A DNA stretch of 64,000 nucleotides, taken from positions 186,001 through 250,000 of the forward strand of contig JACKDR010000007.1 of NCBI GenBank assembly GCA_020633495.1. Reading direction: 5' to 3'. The position numbers and the translations under genes are program-made. Origin of the DNA: Kofleriaceae bacterium (GTDB lineage Bacteria; Myxococcota_A; Polyangia; Haliangiales; Haliangiaceae). A model generated the notes under the pieces. It ran no database searches. It was not told where the DNA came from and was given only the letters and a program-made list of their open reading frames with translations. Positions within the stretch are counted from its first letter, which is position 1, and each line of letters begins with the position of its first letter. This document shows positions 8,138 to 20,427 of the stretch, piece by piece.

Positions 8138-8991
8138 CACGCGTCGCCTCCCTCGAGGGCGCGCCGGTAGTCGTCGTCGGTGCCGGCCAGGAACTGCTCG
8201 TAGAACGCGTTCCACGCCGCCGGGTCGGCCGCGGCCTTGGCGTAGCGGCGCTGGAACGCCTCGTCGCGGCCGTAGTCGGGCGGGCACTCGGTGAAGTGGG
8301 CGCCGCGCGGCGCCTCGACCACGCCGTCGACCATGCCGCGGTGGATGCGCAGCGACGCCAGCGGCGCGTCGGTGAGCAGCTCCTCGGTGCCGACGACGCG
8401 CTCGGTCGAGATGAAGCGGCGCGCGGCGGCGCCCAGGAACAGGTCGTCGAAGTAGGGGTCGGGCCCGAGCAGCGCCGCGTTGCCGGCGGGGTCGCAGCGG
8501 TTGACGTGGACCAGCGCGACGTCGAGCTCGATCGCGGGCACCGCGACCAGCTCCTCGCCGTCGTCGTAGGGCGAGCGGACCGTGCGCAGGTGCGGGTTCA
8601 GCGTCATGACGTCGCTGCCGAGGCCGGCCCGGGTGGGCAGGAACGGCAGCCGCAGCGTCGCCGCGTACAGGCCCCACTGCAGCATGCCCTCGTCGAGCTC
8701 GCTGACCTCGACGGTGCCGCGCTCGCGGGCGGCCCGGTAGTGCGGCTCGAGCGCGATCGAGTCCAGCGACACGAACCCGGTGATCAGGCGGCGGACCTTG
8801 CCGGCCGCGCACAAGAGGCCCACGTCGGGGCCGCCGTAGGCGACCACGGTCAGGTCCTTCACCGGCGAGCGCAGGATCGCGCGCACCAGCGACATCGGCT
8901 TGCGGCGCGAGCCCCAGCCGCCGATGCCCACGGTCATGCCGTCGCGCAGCTCGGCGACGACCTCGTCGTGGCGGATCCGCTTGTCGCGCAT
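8137..8991 (-). CDS. ipdA: CoA-transferase-like subunit A, IpdA
   Basis: This 284-residue CoA-transferase family I alpha subunit is the partner of IpdB. Diagnostic stretches are DGMTVGIGGWGSRRKPMSLV near the N-terminus, LTVVAYGGPDVGLLCAAGKV, and AIELDVALVHVNRCDPAGNA. The C-terminal quarter is acidic and aromatic, ending DDDYRRALEGGDA. With IpdB it would hydrolyse the C-ring of the bicyclic CoA ester that EchA20 produces (known for the mycobacterial enzyme, inferred here). It sits 12 bp downstream of echA20. Confidence 0.9.
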   Translation of the reverse strand: MRDKRIRHDEVVAELRDGMTVGIGGWGSRRKPMSLVRAILRSPVKDLTVVAYGGPDVGLLCAAGKVRRLITGFVSLDSIALEPHYRAARERGTVEVSELDEGMLQWGLYAATLRLPFLPTRAGLGSDVMTLNPHLRTVRSPYDDGEELVAVPAIELDVALVHVNRCDPAGNAALLGPDPYFDDLFLGAAARRFISTERVVGTEELLTDAPLASLRIHRGMVDGVVEAPRGAHFTECPPDYGRDEAFQRRYAKAAADPAAWNAFYEQFLAGTDDDYRRALEGGDA

Positions 8992-9003
8992 CGTCGTGCC
9001 CTC

Positions 9004-9771
9004 TCAGCGCGGCTCGCCCTTGGCGGCGACGAAGGCGGCGCGCGCCTCGTCGCCGACGCCGGCCAGCGTGAGCTCGTAAGTGAAGCCCTGCTCGTAGCGG
9101 TAGCTGCGGTGGACGTCGACGGGATCGATGCCGTTGAGCGACTGCTTGGCGGCGCGGATCGCGGTCGGGCTCTTGGCCGCGATCTCGGCGGCGATCGCGC
9201 GGGCGGCGTCGCGCAGGCGGCCGCGCGCGACCACCTCGAGGACGCCGCCGTGGCGGTGCAGCTCGGCGGCGCCGATGCGGCGGCCGGTGTAGACCATCGC
9301 CCGCATCAGGTGCTGCGGGACCAGGCGGGCCAGGTGGGTCGCGGCGCCCAGCGCGCCGCGGTCGACCTCGGGCAGGCCGAAGCTGGCGTCGTCGGCGGCG
9401 ATCACGACGTCGGCGTTGCCGACCAGGCCGATGCCGCCGCCCAGGCAGTGGCCGTGGACTGCCGCGATCACCGGGACCTCGCACTCGTAGACCGCGGCGA
9501 ACGCGGCGAAGCAGGCCTTGTTGACCGCGACCAGCGCGGCGTGGCCCTGGCCGTGCAGCTCCTTGATGTCGACGCCGGCGTTGAAGCCGCGGCCCTCGGC
9601 GGCGAGGACGACGACCCGGACCGCGGGATCGCGGCCGAGCCGGCGCAGCTCGTCGGCCAGGGCGTACCAGTCGGCGACGCCGAGGGCGTTGACCGGCGGG
9701 CGGTCCATGACCACCTCGGCGAGGCCCGCCTCGACGGCGGTGCGCGGGAACGGTGCGCGGCTGGACGCCAT
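9004..9771 (-). CDS. echA20: EchA20-like crotonase, steroid D-ring hydrolase
   Basis: This 255-residue crotonase-family protein closely resembles mycobacterial EchA20. Shared segments include EGRGFNAGVDIKE, YECEVPVIAAVHGHCLGGG, FGLPEVDRGALGAATHL and YRYEQGFTYELTLAGV. EchA20 hydrolyses ring D of a steroid-derived CoA thioester. It is the first gene of the minus-strand ring C/D operon. Its ATG lies only 12 bp from the palindromic operator at 9784, and no Shine-Dalgarno sequence is visible, so a leaderless or near-leaderless message is possible. It diverges from an SDR gene, the same arrangement as Rv3550/Rv3549c in Mycobacterium. Confidence 0.9.
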   Translation of the reverse strand: MASSRAPFPRTAVEAGLAEVVMDRPPVNALGVADWYALADELRRLGRDPAVRVVVLAAEGRGFNAGVDIKELHGQGHAALVAVNKACFAAFAAVYECEVPVIAAVHGHCLGGGIGLVGNADVVIAADDASFGLPEVDRGALGAATHLARLVPQHLMRAMVYTGRRIGAAELHRHGGVLEVVARGRLRDAARAIAAEIAAKSPTAIRAAKQSLNGIDPVDVHRSYRYEQGFTYELTLAGVGDEARAAFVAAKGEPR

Positions 9772-9783
9772 TGCAGGCCGGAC

Positions 9784-9797
9784 TAGAACATGTTTCA
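9784..9797. promoter_or_regulatory. KstR-type operator 1 (echA20 / SDR-cofG-cofH divergent promoter)
   Basis: The site reads TAGAACATGTTTCA and fits TNNAACNNGTTNNA, the known actinobacterial KstR consensus. It is 12 bp from the echA20 start and 76 bp from the SDR start, so it could control both divergent operons. Confidence 0.85.
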
Positions 9798-9873
9798 CTC
9801 GGGCTGTCCAGCACCCCGGTCGCGCGCCGCCCGACGCGCGGCGGCCCGACCGCACGATCCCGAAGGAGCCTCG

Positions 9874-10661
9874 ATGTCTCGCGAGCTCGACATGACCGGC
9901 AAGGTGGCGATCGTCACCGGCGGCAGCCGCGGCATCGGCCTCGGCGTCGCCCGCCGCTTCCTCGCCGCCGGCGCCGAGGTCCTGATCTGTGGCCGCCACG
10001 AGCCGGCGGCGCCGCCCGAGGCCGGCGGCCGCCGTGCCCGCTTCGTCGCCGCCGACGTCCGCGAGCCCGACGGCGTCGAGCGCGTCGTCGCCGCCGCGGT
10101 CGACGCCTGGGGCCGGGTCGACGTCCTGGTCAACAACGCCGGCGGCTCGCCGATGAAGGACGCCGCCACCGCGTCGCCGCGGTTCTCGGCGGCGATCATC
10201 CAGCTCAACCTGACCGCGCCGCTGTGGCTGGCCCAGCGCGCCAACGCGATCATGCAGGAGCAGACGGAGGGCGGCGCGATCATCAACGTCGCCAGCGTCA
10301 GCGGCACCCGGCCGTCGCCGGGCACCGCCGCGTACGGCGCCGCCAAGGCCGGGCTGATCAACCTCACCCAGACCCTTGCCGTCGAGTGGGCGCCGAAGGT
10401 CCGGGTCAACGCCGTGGTCGCCGGCCCGGTCCGCACCGAGCAGGCCGAGGCCCACTACGGCGACGCCGCCGGCATCGCCGCGGTCGCCGCGACGATCCCG
10501 ATGGGCCGGATGGGCGCGCCCGACGACGTCGCCGGCGTGTGCCTGTTCCTGGCGTCGCCGCTGGCGGCCTGGGTAAGCGGCGCGGCCGTGGTCGCGCACG
10601 GCGGCGGCGAGTGGCCGCAGTTCCTCACCGCGGTCGCGCGGTCGCGCGGCGAGGTCGACGC

Positions 10662-10665
<4 letters not shown>
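9874..10665 (+). CDS. short-chain dehydrogenase/reductase (Rv3549c-like)
   Basis: This 263-residue classical SDR has the cofactor motif TGGSRGIG, the NNAG motif, and catalytic Ser and YxxxK (SVSG...AYGAAKAG). The C-terminal half, with VEWAPKVRVNAVVAGPVRTE and HGGGEWPQFL, resembles the actinobacterial SDR encoded divergently from echA20, and the gene arrangement is the same here. Start ATG 9874 has GGAG upstream. It is translationally coupled to cofG (GTGA overlap), placing a steroid-pathway SDR and F420 synthesis in one transcript. The substrate is unknown; a hydroxysteroid-derived CoA ester is likely. Confidence 0.85.
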
Positions 10666-13399
<2,734 letters not shown>

Positions 13400-13743
13400 G
13401 TCGCTCATCACGACCACCGCGGCGGCCGCGCCGCGGCGGGCCAGCGCCGGCAGGGCGCGATCGACGATCGCGCGCAGGGTCCGCTCGTCGGGGCTCGGCA
13501 GGTCGAACAGGACGTCGGCGCCGCGCGCCAGCGCCGACGCCGCGGTGTCGTCACCGTCGGTGGCGACCAGGACGCCGGCGATCGCGGGGCTCGCGCGCAG
13601 GACGCCGAGCACGTGCTCGAACAGGGCGCGGGCCACCGCGACCCGGCCGGGCCCGAGGTGGGTCAGCCGCGACTTGCCGGTGCGGAACGACCGCGCCGGC
13701 AAGAGCGCCCAGCACGGCCCGCGGACCGCGGCGTCGGCGGCGC

Positions 13744-14660
13744 TCACCGCCGCCTCCGCGGCAGGTCGTGACCGAAGGCGAGGACCTCGGCGGCGAGCCG
13801 GGCGCGATCGCCGCGGTCGCCCATGACGGTGGCGGTCGCCAGGGTCGCGAGCCCGGCGGGCGCGTCGTCGCCGAGCTCGATCACCAGGCCGTCGAGCAGG
13901 TCGCCGTAGTGGGCGGCGATCGCCGCCGGCGACGGGGCGCGCCGCGCCAGCGACTCGATCATGCCGGCGAGCGGGCCCTTGACCGCGCGGCCGGCGACGA
14001 TCGGGCTGACCGCGACCACCGGGCGGCGCGCCAGCGCGGCGCGGACGCCGTCGAGGCCGAGGATCGGATCGATCGAGACGTACGGATTGGACGGCCCGAC
14101 GACGATCAGGTCGGCGGCGTCGATCGCGGCGAGGACGGCGTCGGTGGGGCGCGCCGGGCCCGGCCACCACACCCGGGTCACCACCGGCGCGCCGCGCCGC
14201 CCGACCAGCCAGTCCTGGAAGCTCAGCGTGCCGTCGTGGGTGTCGAGCATGGTCGGCCGCGCCACGTCGGTCATGGGCAGCAGGCGCGGCCCGACCCCGA
14301 GGGCGCCGGCCAGCTCGGCGGTGACCGCGGTCAGCGTGCGGCCGGCGGCCAGGCCGGCGGCCCGCATCAGGTGGGTGCCGAGATCGCGATCGCCGAGGCG
14401 GAACCACGCCGGCCCGCCGTAGCGCTCGACCATCGCGAGCGCGCCGAAGGTCTCGCCGGCGACGCCCCAGCCCTGGGTCGGGTGGGCGAGGCCGGCCAGC
14501 GTGTACATGACGGTGTCGAGATCGGGGCAGATCGTGAGGCCCCAGTGGACGAAGTCGTCGCCGGTGTTGACGACGACGGTGAGCTCGTCGGCGGGCACGA
14601 CCGCGGCCAGGCCGTCGACCAGACGGGCGCCACCGACACCACCGGACAGGGCGAGCACCT

Positions 14661-14664
<4 letters not shown>
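13744..14664 (-). CDS. cofD: phospho-lactyl/enolpyruvyl transferase to FO (CofD/FbiA)
   Basis: The 306-residue protein begins with the CofD signature SGGVGGARLVDGL. It continues with VVNTGDDFVHWGLTICPDLDTVMYTLAG and ERYGGPAWFRLGDRDLGTHLMR. Then follow VGPSNPYVSIDPIL and AVSPIVAGRAVKGP, covering the whole family. CofD transfers the phosphoacid from its GDP-activated form to FO, giving (dehydro)F420-0. It is coupled by GTGA overlaps to both cofE upstream and cofC downstream. The length is normal for the family and there is no sign of disruption. Confidence 0.95.
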
Positions 14665-15475
<811 letters not shown>

Positions 15476-15479
<4 letters not shown>

Positions 15480-16147
15480 GCGCCCGCTCCCTCGCCCCCG
15501 CCGTCGAGGCCTGCGATGCGCAGGCCGAGCCCGGCGCGGCGGTAGCGCTTGTTGAGGTGGATCAGCACCGGCGTCATGGCCTCGAGCGCGACCGCGTTGG
15601 CCAGCGGCCCGGCGTCGAGGCCGCGGCCGCCGAGGTCGGCGACCAGGGCGATCACCGCGGCCTTGGCGTCGGCGTCGTCGCCGGCGACCAGGACGTCCTC
15701 GCCCAGCGGGTGGTCGAGATCGTCGAGCACCGTCGAGCTGACGTGGTGCAGCGCGGCGACGACGCGGGCGTCGGCGCCGAGCAGCGCCTGGGCCTCGAGC
15801 GCGGCGGCGCCACCGGGCGGCAGGTGGACGCGGGCGACCTTCGGTGGCACCAGCGGCACGACCAGATCGAGGACGATCCGTCCGGCGAGCGCGGCGCGCA
15901 GCGGCTCGAGCGTCGCGGCCTGCGCCGGGTACGGCACCGACACCACGACGACCTCGGCGTCGGTCGCGGCGGCGAGCGCGCCGCCGTGGAGGCCGCCGGC
16001 GCCGGCGCGCGCCGCCAGCTCGGCCGCGGCGATCGTCGCCCGCTCGGGATCGCGCGAGCCGATCACGACGTGGTGCCCGGCCCGCGCCCAGCGCATGGCC
16101 AGGCCGCGGCCCTCCTTGCCGGTGCCGCCGAGGATGCCGATCCGCAT
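15476..16147 (-). CDS. npdG: NADPH-dependent F420 reductase (Fno/NpdG)
   Basis: This 223-residue Rossmann protein has the N-terminal LGGTGKEGRGLAMRWARAGH typical of F420:NADP+ oxidoreductases. It then shows VIGSRDPERA, VVSVPYPAQAATL and ALHHVSSTVLDDL. It would move hydride between NADPH and F420, supplying reduced F420H2 to the F420-dependent enzyme encoded just upstream. It lies 2 bp after the LLM-type oxidoreductase and overlaps cofE, so cofactor reduction and synthesis share a transcript. Confidence 0.9.
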
Positions 16148-16149
16148 GG

Positions 16150-17178
16150 CTACGCCGCCAGCTCCGCCATCAGGCGGATGGCCTCGGGCTGGGAAGTGCC
16201 GACCACCATCGTCGTGACCCCGGAGTCCTTCCACTGCGCGAACCGGTCGCGGATCCGCTCCGGCGGCCCCACCAGGTACAGCGTGTCGACCAGCTCGTCG
16301 GGCACGGCGGCGACCGCGGCGTCGCGCTGGCCGGCGAGGAACAGATCCTGGATCTGCACGCACTCGGCCTCGAAGCCGGCGCGGCGCAGGTACTCGGCGT
16401 AGAAGTTCTTGGCCTTCGCCCCCATGCCGCCGATGTACAGCGCGAGCTGCTGCTTGAACGGCGCGCGCATGGCCTCGACGTCGGGGCCGACCGCGACCGC
16501 CACCGTCGGCGCGACGTCGAAGTCGGCCAGGGTCTTGCCGTCGGTGCGACGGGCCAGGCCGGCCTTGACGTGGTCGAGGATGACCTCGGGGCGGCGCGGG
16601 TTCATGCAGGTCAAGAGGATGCCGTCGCACAGCTCGCCGCACAGCTCCTGGCCCTTGGGCGCCATCGCGCCGGCGTAGATCGGGATGTTCTTGCGGCCGT
16701 GCACCATGCTCTTGAGCGGCTTGCCCAGGCCGGCGCTGTCGGGGCCGCGGTAGGGGATCTGGTAGCGCTCGCCCTCGAAGGTCAGCGGCTCGTCGCGCGC
16801 CAGGATCTTCTGGACGATCGTGATGTACTCGCGCAGCCAGGTCAGCGGCTTGTGCCACGGCAGGCCGTGCCAGCCCTCGACGACCTGCGGCCCCGAGGTG
16901 CCGAGGCCGAGGATGAAGCGCTCGCCCGACAGCGCGTCGAGGGTCATCGCGGTCATCGCGGTGTTGGCGGGCGACCGGCCGGGCAGCTGCATGATGCCGG
17001 TGCCGAGGCGGATCCGCCGGGTCTGCGCGGCGATCCACGCCAGCGGCGACACCGCGTCGGAGCCCCACGCCTCGGCGGTCCACACCGAGTCGTAGCCGAG
17101 CTCCTCGGCGAGGTGGATGCGCGCCATGTCGATCGAGACCTGGGCGCCGGAGTAGCCGACCATCAATCCGAGACGCAT
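16150..17178 (-). CDS. LLM-class F420-dependent oxidoreductase (Rv3520c-like)
   Basis: This 342-residue luciferase-like (LLM) barrel protein resembles the predicted F420-dependent oxidoreductase Rv3520c of the mycobacterial cholesterol locus. Shared segments include DSVWTAEAWGSDA.SPLAW, RIRLGTGIMQLPGRSP, LSGERFILGLGTSGPQVVEGWHG, and GMGAKAKNFY. Its position between ipdF and the F420 reductase makes F420 the likely cofactor, although LLM proteins can use FMN. The substrate is unknown and is presumably a steroid or steroid CoA ester. It is the best candidate for why F420 is needed in this locus. Confidence 0.88.
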   Translation of the reverse strand: MRLGLMVGYSGAQVSIDMARIHLAEELGYDSVWTAEAWGSDAVSPLAWIAAQTRRIRLGTGIMQLPGRSPANTAMTAMTLDALSGERFILGLGTSGPQVVEGWHGLPWHKPLTWLREYITIVQKILARDEPLTFEGERYQIPYRGPDSAGLGKPLKSMVHGRKNIPIYAGAMAPKGQELCGELCDGILLTCMNPRRPEVILDHVKAGLARRTDGKTLADFDVAPTVAVAVGPDVEAMRAPFKQQLALYIGGMGAKAKNFYAEYLRRAGFEAECVQIQDLFLAGQRDAAVAAVPDELVDTLYLVGPPERIRDRFAQWKDSGVTTMVVGTSQPEAIRLMAELAA

Positions 17179-17187
17179 GCGTGGCTC

Positions 17188-17967
17188 CTACGGGTGCTGG
17201 CTGGACACCGACACGGTCTCGCCGGTCATGTACGAGGCGTAGTCGGTGGCGAGGAAGACGATCACGTTGGCGACCTCCCAGGGCTCGGCGCCGCGGCCGA
17301 ACGCCTCGTCGGCGGTCAGGCGGTCGAGGAGGTCCTGGCTGGTCACCTTCACGAGGTGCTTGTGGACCGCGATGCTCGGCGACACCGCGTTGACGCGGAC
17401 GCCGGCGGGGGCGGCCTCGATCGCGGCGCAGCGGGTCAGCGCCAGGACGCCGGCCTTGGCGGCGGCGTAGTGGGCCTGGCCGGCCTGGGCGCGCCAGGCC
17501 AGGACGCTGGCGTTGTTGACGATCGCGCCGCGCTGGCGCGGCATCATGTGGCGCAGCGCCGCGCGCATCATGCGGAACGTGCCGGTGAGCGAGACGTCGA
17601 GGACGGCGTGCCACTGCGCGTCGGTCATCTCGACCAGCGGCGCGGTGCCGCCGAGGCCGGCGTTGTTGATCAGCACGTCGACGCCGCCGAGCGCGGCGTC
17701 GGCGGCGGCCCACAGCGCGTCGACGTCGTCCTGGCGGGCGACGTCGCACCGCGCCGACGGCGTCGGCTGGCCCGACAGCTGTGACAGCGCGGCGGCGGCC
17801 TCGCCGAGGCGACGCTCGTGGACGTCGCTGATCATGACCCGCGCGCCTTCCTCGACGCAGCGCCTGGCGGTCGCGAAGCCGATGCCGGTGCCGGCGGCGG
17901 CGGTGATCAGCACGGTCTTGCCGGCGAGCAGGCCGTGCGCCGGGGGGTAGGGCGGCGCGGCGGTCAC
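17188..17967 (-). CDS. ipdF: short-chain dehydrogenase, IpdF-like
   Basis: This 259-residue SDR closely resembles IpdF (Rv3559c). It has HGLLAGKTVLITAAAGTGIG, DVHERRLGEAAAALS, NNAGLGG, VNNASVLAWRAQ.. with YAAAKAG, and the end YMTGETVSVSSQHP. The loop ITAAAGTGIG replaces the more usual TGGxxGIG. IpdF oxidises the hydroxyl of the HIP-CoA intermediate early in ring C/D removal. It starts at GTG 17967, overlapping the acyltransferase gene by GTGA, and is followed 9 bp later by the LLM gene. Confidence 0.9.
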   Translation of the reverse strand: MTAAPPYPPAHGLLAGKTVLITAAAGTGIGFATARRCVEEGARVMISDVHERRLGEAAAALSQLSGQPTPSARCDVARQDDVDALWAAADAALGGVDVLINNAGLGGTAPLVEMTDAQWHAVLDVSLTGTFRMMRAALRHMMPRQRGAIVNNASVLAWRAQAGQAHYAAAKAGVLALTRCAAIEAAPAGVRVNAVSPSIAVHKHLVKVTSQDLLDRLTADEAFGRGAEPWEVANVIVFLATDYASYMTGETVSVSSQHP

Positions 17968-18995
17968 GACGCGGCCTCCAGCGGCGCGGCGGCGTCCGCC
18001 GCATCGAGGTGCGCGGGCACGGCCGTCGCGACCCGGGGCCCGCCGGCGACGACGGCGGCGGCGGTGGCGGCGGTGGCGGCCGCGACCGCGCGCGGATCGC
18101 GCCGGGCGCCGAGCGGACCGCGCCGTCGATAGGCCTCGGCGCGGAGGCCGTCGAGCAGGCCCTGGACCGCGGCGCGCACCGCGGCGTCGAGATCGCCGAC
18201 CATCTCGTCGGTCGGCTCCTCGCCGGGGTGCAGCGGCGGCGGCGCGATCGGCGCGCCGACCCGGTAGCGCAGCGTCGTCGGCAGCGGCAGGTGCGGCAGC
18301 GGGCCGATCGCGAGGCCCCAGGGCAGCGACAGGTGGACCGGCCACACCGTCGCGCGGGTCAGCTCGGGCAGGCGCAGCCACCGGGCCAGGCGCTGGCCGT
18401 CGGACAGCACCATCAGCGTGTCGTGGGCGCCGGCGTTGGCGACCGGCACGATCGGCGCGCCGGCGAGGATCGCGGTGCGCGCGTAGCCGGTGCGGCCGCC
18501 GAAGCGGACCTGGTAGCGCTCGCGCCACGGTCGCCAGGTGTCGATGTCGCCGCCCGGCATCACCATCAGATCGCGGCCCCAGCCGGTCAGGACGTCGCGG
18601 GCGACGCCGCGGCCGGCGCGCAGCACGCCGAGCCGGCCGAAGAACCGGGCGGTGGTGCGGGTCGACGTCACGATCTCGTGGGCCAGCGGGTGGATCGGTC
18701 GCGACGCGCCGAAGTGCCGGTACCACGCGTAGGCGAAGCCCCAGACGTCGGGGATCGTCGTGCCGCCGGAGTGGTTCGACACCACCATCGACGGCCGCGG
18801 TGGAACATGTTCCAGTCCGCGCACGTCGAGGCGGAAGTATCGACCCGGTCCGATGAAGCGTCCGGCGAAGCGCAGGATCTGCGCGACGGCGGTGGGATCG
18901 TAGCGGCCAGGATCGCTGGCTCCGTCGGGGACACCGCTGTCGCGGTGCAGCCAGCGCAGCAAGCGGCCGCGTTCTTCAGGGGCTGTACGGCTCAC
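17964..18995 (-). CDS. PlsC/DAGAT-like lysophospholipid acyltransferase
   Basis: This 343-residue protein carries an acyltransferase-fold core, with MVVSNHSGGTTIPDVWG (active-site His region) and MVMPGGDIDTWRPW, similar to the FPEG block of PlsC/DAGAT enzymes. The C-terminal about 60 residues are Ala/Arg-rich. Start is GTG 18995, 30 bp from operator 19026. It leads the operon with ipdF and the F420 genes. A role in steroid metabolism is not evident; acylation of sterol or membrane lipid is possible. A perfect operator-like palindrome lies inside the gene at 18801-18814. Confidence 0.75.
   Translation of the reverse strand: MSRTAPEERGRLLRWLHRDSGVPDGASDPGRYDPTAVAQILRFAGRFIGPGRYFRLDVRGLEHVPPRPSMVVSNHSGGTTIPDVWGFAYAWYRHFGASRPIHPLAHEIVTSTRTTARFFGRLGVLRAGRGVARDVLTGWGRDLMVMPGGDIDTWRPWRERYQVRFGGRTGYARTAILAGAPIVPVANAGAHDTLMVLSDGQRLARWLRLPELTRATVWPVHLSLPWGLAIGPLPHLPLPTTLRYRVGAPIAPPPLHPGEEPTDEMVGDLDAAVRAAVQGLLDGLRAEAYRRRGPLGARRDPRAVAAATAATAAAVVAGGPRVATAVPAHLDAADAAAPLEAAS
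18801..18814. promoter_or_regulatory. KstR-type operator inside the acyltransferase gene
   Basis: TGGAACATGTTCCA is a perfect 14-bp palindrome fitting TNNAACNNGTTNNA. It lies about 190 bp inside the coding region and 225 bp from the operator at 19026, so it could be an auxiliary site or a chance match. Confidence 0.5.
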
Positions 18996-19025
18996 ATCCG
19001 GAGCCTACCTGCTTGCCCGGTCGAG

Positions 19026-19039
19026 TGAAACATGTTTCA
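19026..19039. promoter_or_regulatory. KstR-type operator (acyltransferase-ipdF-F420 operon / kshA divergent promoter)
   Basis: TGAAACATGTTTCA is a perfect palindrome, 30 bp from the acyltransferase start and 36 bp from the Rieske oxygenase start. It flanks the operon that holds npdG, cofE, cofD and cofC. Confidence 0.85.
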
Positions 19040-19075
19040 GTCTGGATCATCACACGACCTGACCAGGAGGCCTTC

Positions 19076-20038
19076 ATGAGCCGCTTCCCGATGCCCCGCT
19101 ACCCCGACGGGTGGTTCCAGATCGCCTACGCCGACGAGCTCGCGCCGGGTGCCGCGCTGCCGGTCCGCTACTTCGGCCGCGACCTGGTGCTGTTCCGCAC
19201 CGAGAGCGGCGTCGCCAAGCTGCTGGACGCCCACTGCCCGCACATGGGCGCCCACCTCGGCCACGGCGGCCGGGTCAAGGGCGACTGCATCGAGTGCCCG
19301 TTCCACGCCTGGAAGTTCGACGGCGCCGGCACCTGCGTCGAGGTGCCCTACGCCAAGAAGATCCCGCCGCGCGCGACGATCCCGACCTGGCACCTGCGCG
19401 AGGTCAACGGCCTGATCATGGCGTGGCACCACGGCGCCGGCGCGCCGCCGAGCTGGGAGGTCCCGCTGCTGCCCGAGTACGGCAACCCCGACTGGACGCC
19501 GTACGAGAAGCGGTCGTGGAAGATCCGGACCCACAACCAGGAGATGGCCGAGAACTCGGTCGACTCGGCGCACTTCCTGTACCTGCACGGCACCCAGGAG
19601 ATGCCCGAGACCCACGCCGAGGCCCTGGGGCACGTCCTGCACTCGCACTCGAACACGTTGATGAAGACGCCGCAGGGCAAGGCCAAGGGCGAGATCGACG
19701 TCCACGTCCACGGCTTCGGCTTCACGACCACCCGCTTCAAGGGCATCGTCGAGACCCTGCTGGTCAGCTCCGCGACCGCGATCGACGACGAATACTGCGA
19801 GCTGCGGTTCGCGTTCACGGTCAAGAAGCTGGTCAACGAGGGCGTGACCAGCACCGTCGGCGCCGCGTTCCAGCGCGAGATCGCGCGCCAGCTCGAGCAG
19901 GACATCCCGATCTGGGAGAACAAGATCTACGTCCAGCCGCCGGTCCTCGTCGACGGCGACGGCCCGATCGGCATGTTCCGCCGCTGGGCCAAGCAGTTCT
20001 ACACCGAGCCCGGCGCGACCCAGGCCGCGGCCGGGTAG
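19076..20038 (+). CDS. kshA: Rieske non-haem iron oxygenase, KshA-like (copy 1)
   Basis: This 320-residue protein has a Rieske [2Fe-2S] site (C54, H56, C74, H77). A mononuclear iron site follows with N160, D163, H166 and H171 in the NX2DX2HX4H pattern. The C-terminal DGDGPIGMFRRWAKQFY is shared with the second copy at 35612 and with KshA. KshA is the oxygenase of 3-ketosteroid 9-alpha-hydroxylase; related enzymes desaturate or hydroxylate other sterol positions, so the exact site of attack is open. AGGAGG at 19065-19070 supports the start. It is monocistronic and followed by repeats. No KshB-type reductase was found in the window. Confidence 0.82.
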   Translation: MSRFPMPRYPDGWFQIAYADELAPGAALPVRYFGRDLVLFRTESGVAKLLDAHCPHMGAHLGHGGRVKGDCIECPFHAWKFDGAGTCVEVPYAKKIPPRATIPTWHLREVNGLIMAWHHGAGAPPSWEVPLLPEYGNPDWTPYEKRSWKIRTHNQEMAENSVDSAHFLYLHGTQEMPETHAEALGHVLHSHSNTLMKTPQGKAKGEIDVHVHGFGFTTTRFKGIVETLLVSSATAIDDEYCELRFAFTVKKLVNEGVTSTVGAAFQREIARQLEQDIPIWENKIYVQPPVLVDGDGPIGMFRRWAKQFYTEPGATQAAAG

Positions 20039-20114
20039 GGCGCTGCCGCGGGCGCGCACGCGTCGGCCGGGGGCGCGGGGGCGCAGGTGCGCACGGCGCG
20101 CGGGACGCGGCCCG

Positions 20115-20169
20115 CCCCCTCGACTTCGGGGTCGGTGCTGCGCACCTCCCCCTCCGCTCGGGGTGAGCG
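20115..20169 (+). repeat. 55-bp dispersed intergenic repeat, copy 1
   Basis: One of three copies in the 389-bp gene-free stretch 20039-20427 between convergent kshA and fadE27, where no gene is seen. Read in this orientation it matches the reverse complement of 40830-40884 at 54 of 55 positions. Confidence 0.75.
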
Positions 20170-20212
20170 ACGAGGGTTCGGTCGGGATGAGCGGCGGAGG
20201 GGCGCACGATCA

Positions 20213-20267
20213 CGCTCACCCCGAGCGGAGCCCGAGCGGCACAGCCGCGAGGGCGTAGTCGAGCGGG
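20213..20267 (-). repeat. 55-bp dispersed intergenic repeat, copy 2 (inverted, diverged)
   Basis: Inverted relative to copy 1. It shares the terminal CGCTCACCCCGAGCGGAG block and the CTCGAC-type far end, and its centre is diverged and resembles copy 4. Confidence 0.55.
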
Positions 20268-20320
20268 CGTGGATCGGTCCGCGCCGCAGCCTGCCCGGTG
20301 AACAGGCGCGGAGGCAAGGA

Positions 20321-20375
20321 CGCTCACCCCGAGCGGAACGCGAGGTGCGCAGCACCGAGCGTGGAGTCGAGGGGG
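20321..20375 (-). repeat. 55-bp dispersed intergenic repeat, copy 3 (inverted)
   Basis: Inverted relative to copy 1. It shares CGCTCACCCCGAGCGGA, the GAGGTGCGCAGCACCGA centre and the GAGTCGAGGGGG end. It lies about 50 bp from the fadE27 stop. Confidence 0.6.
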
Positions 20376-20427
20376 CGTGCGCCGGTCCGCATGCCGCCGA
20401 GGCGAGTCACGCCCGCGCCGGCCGCCG

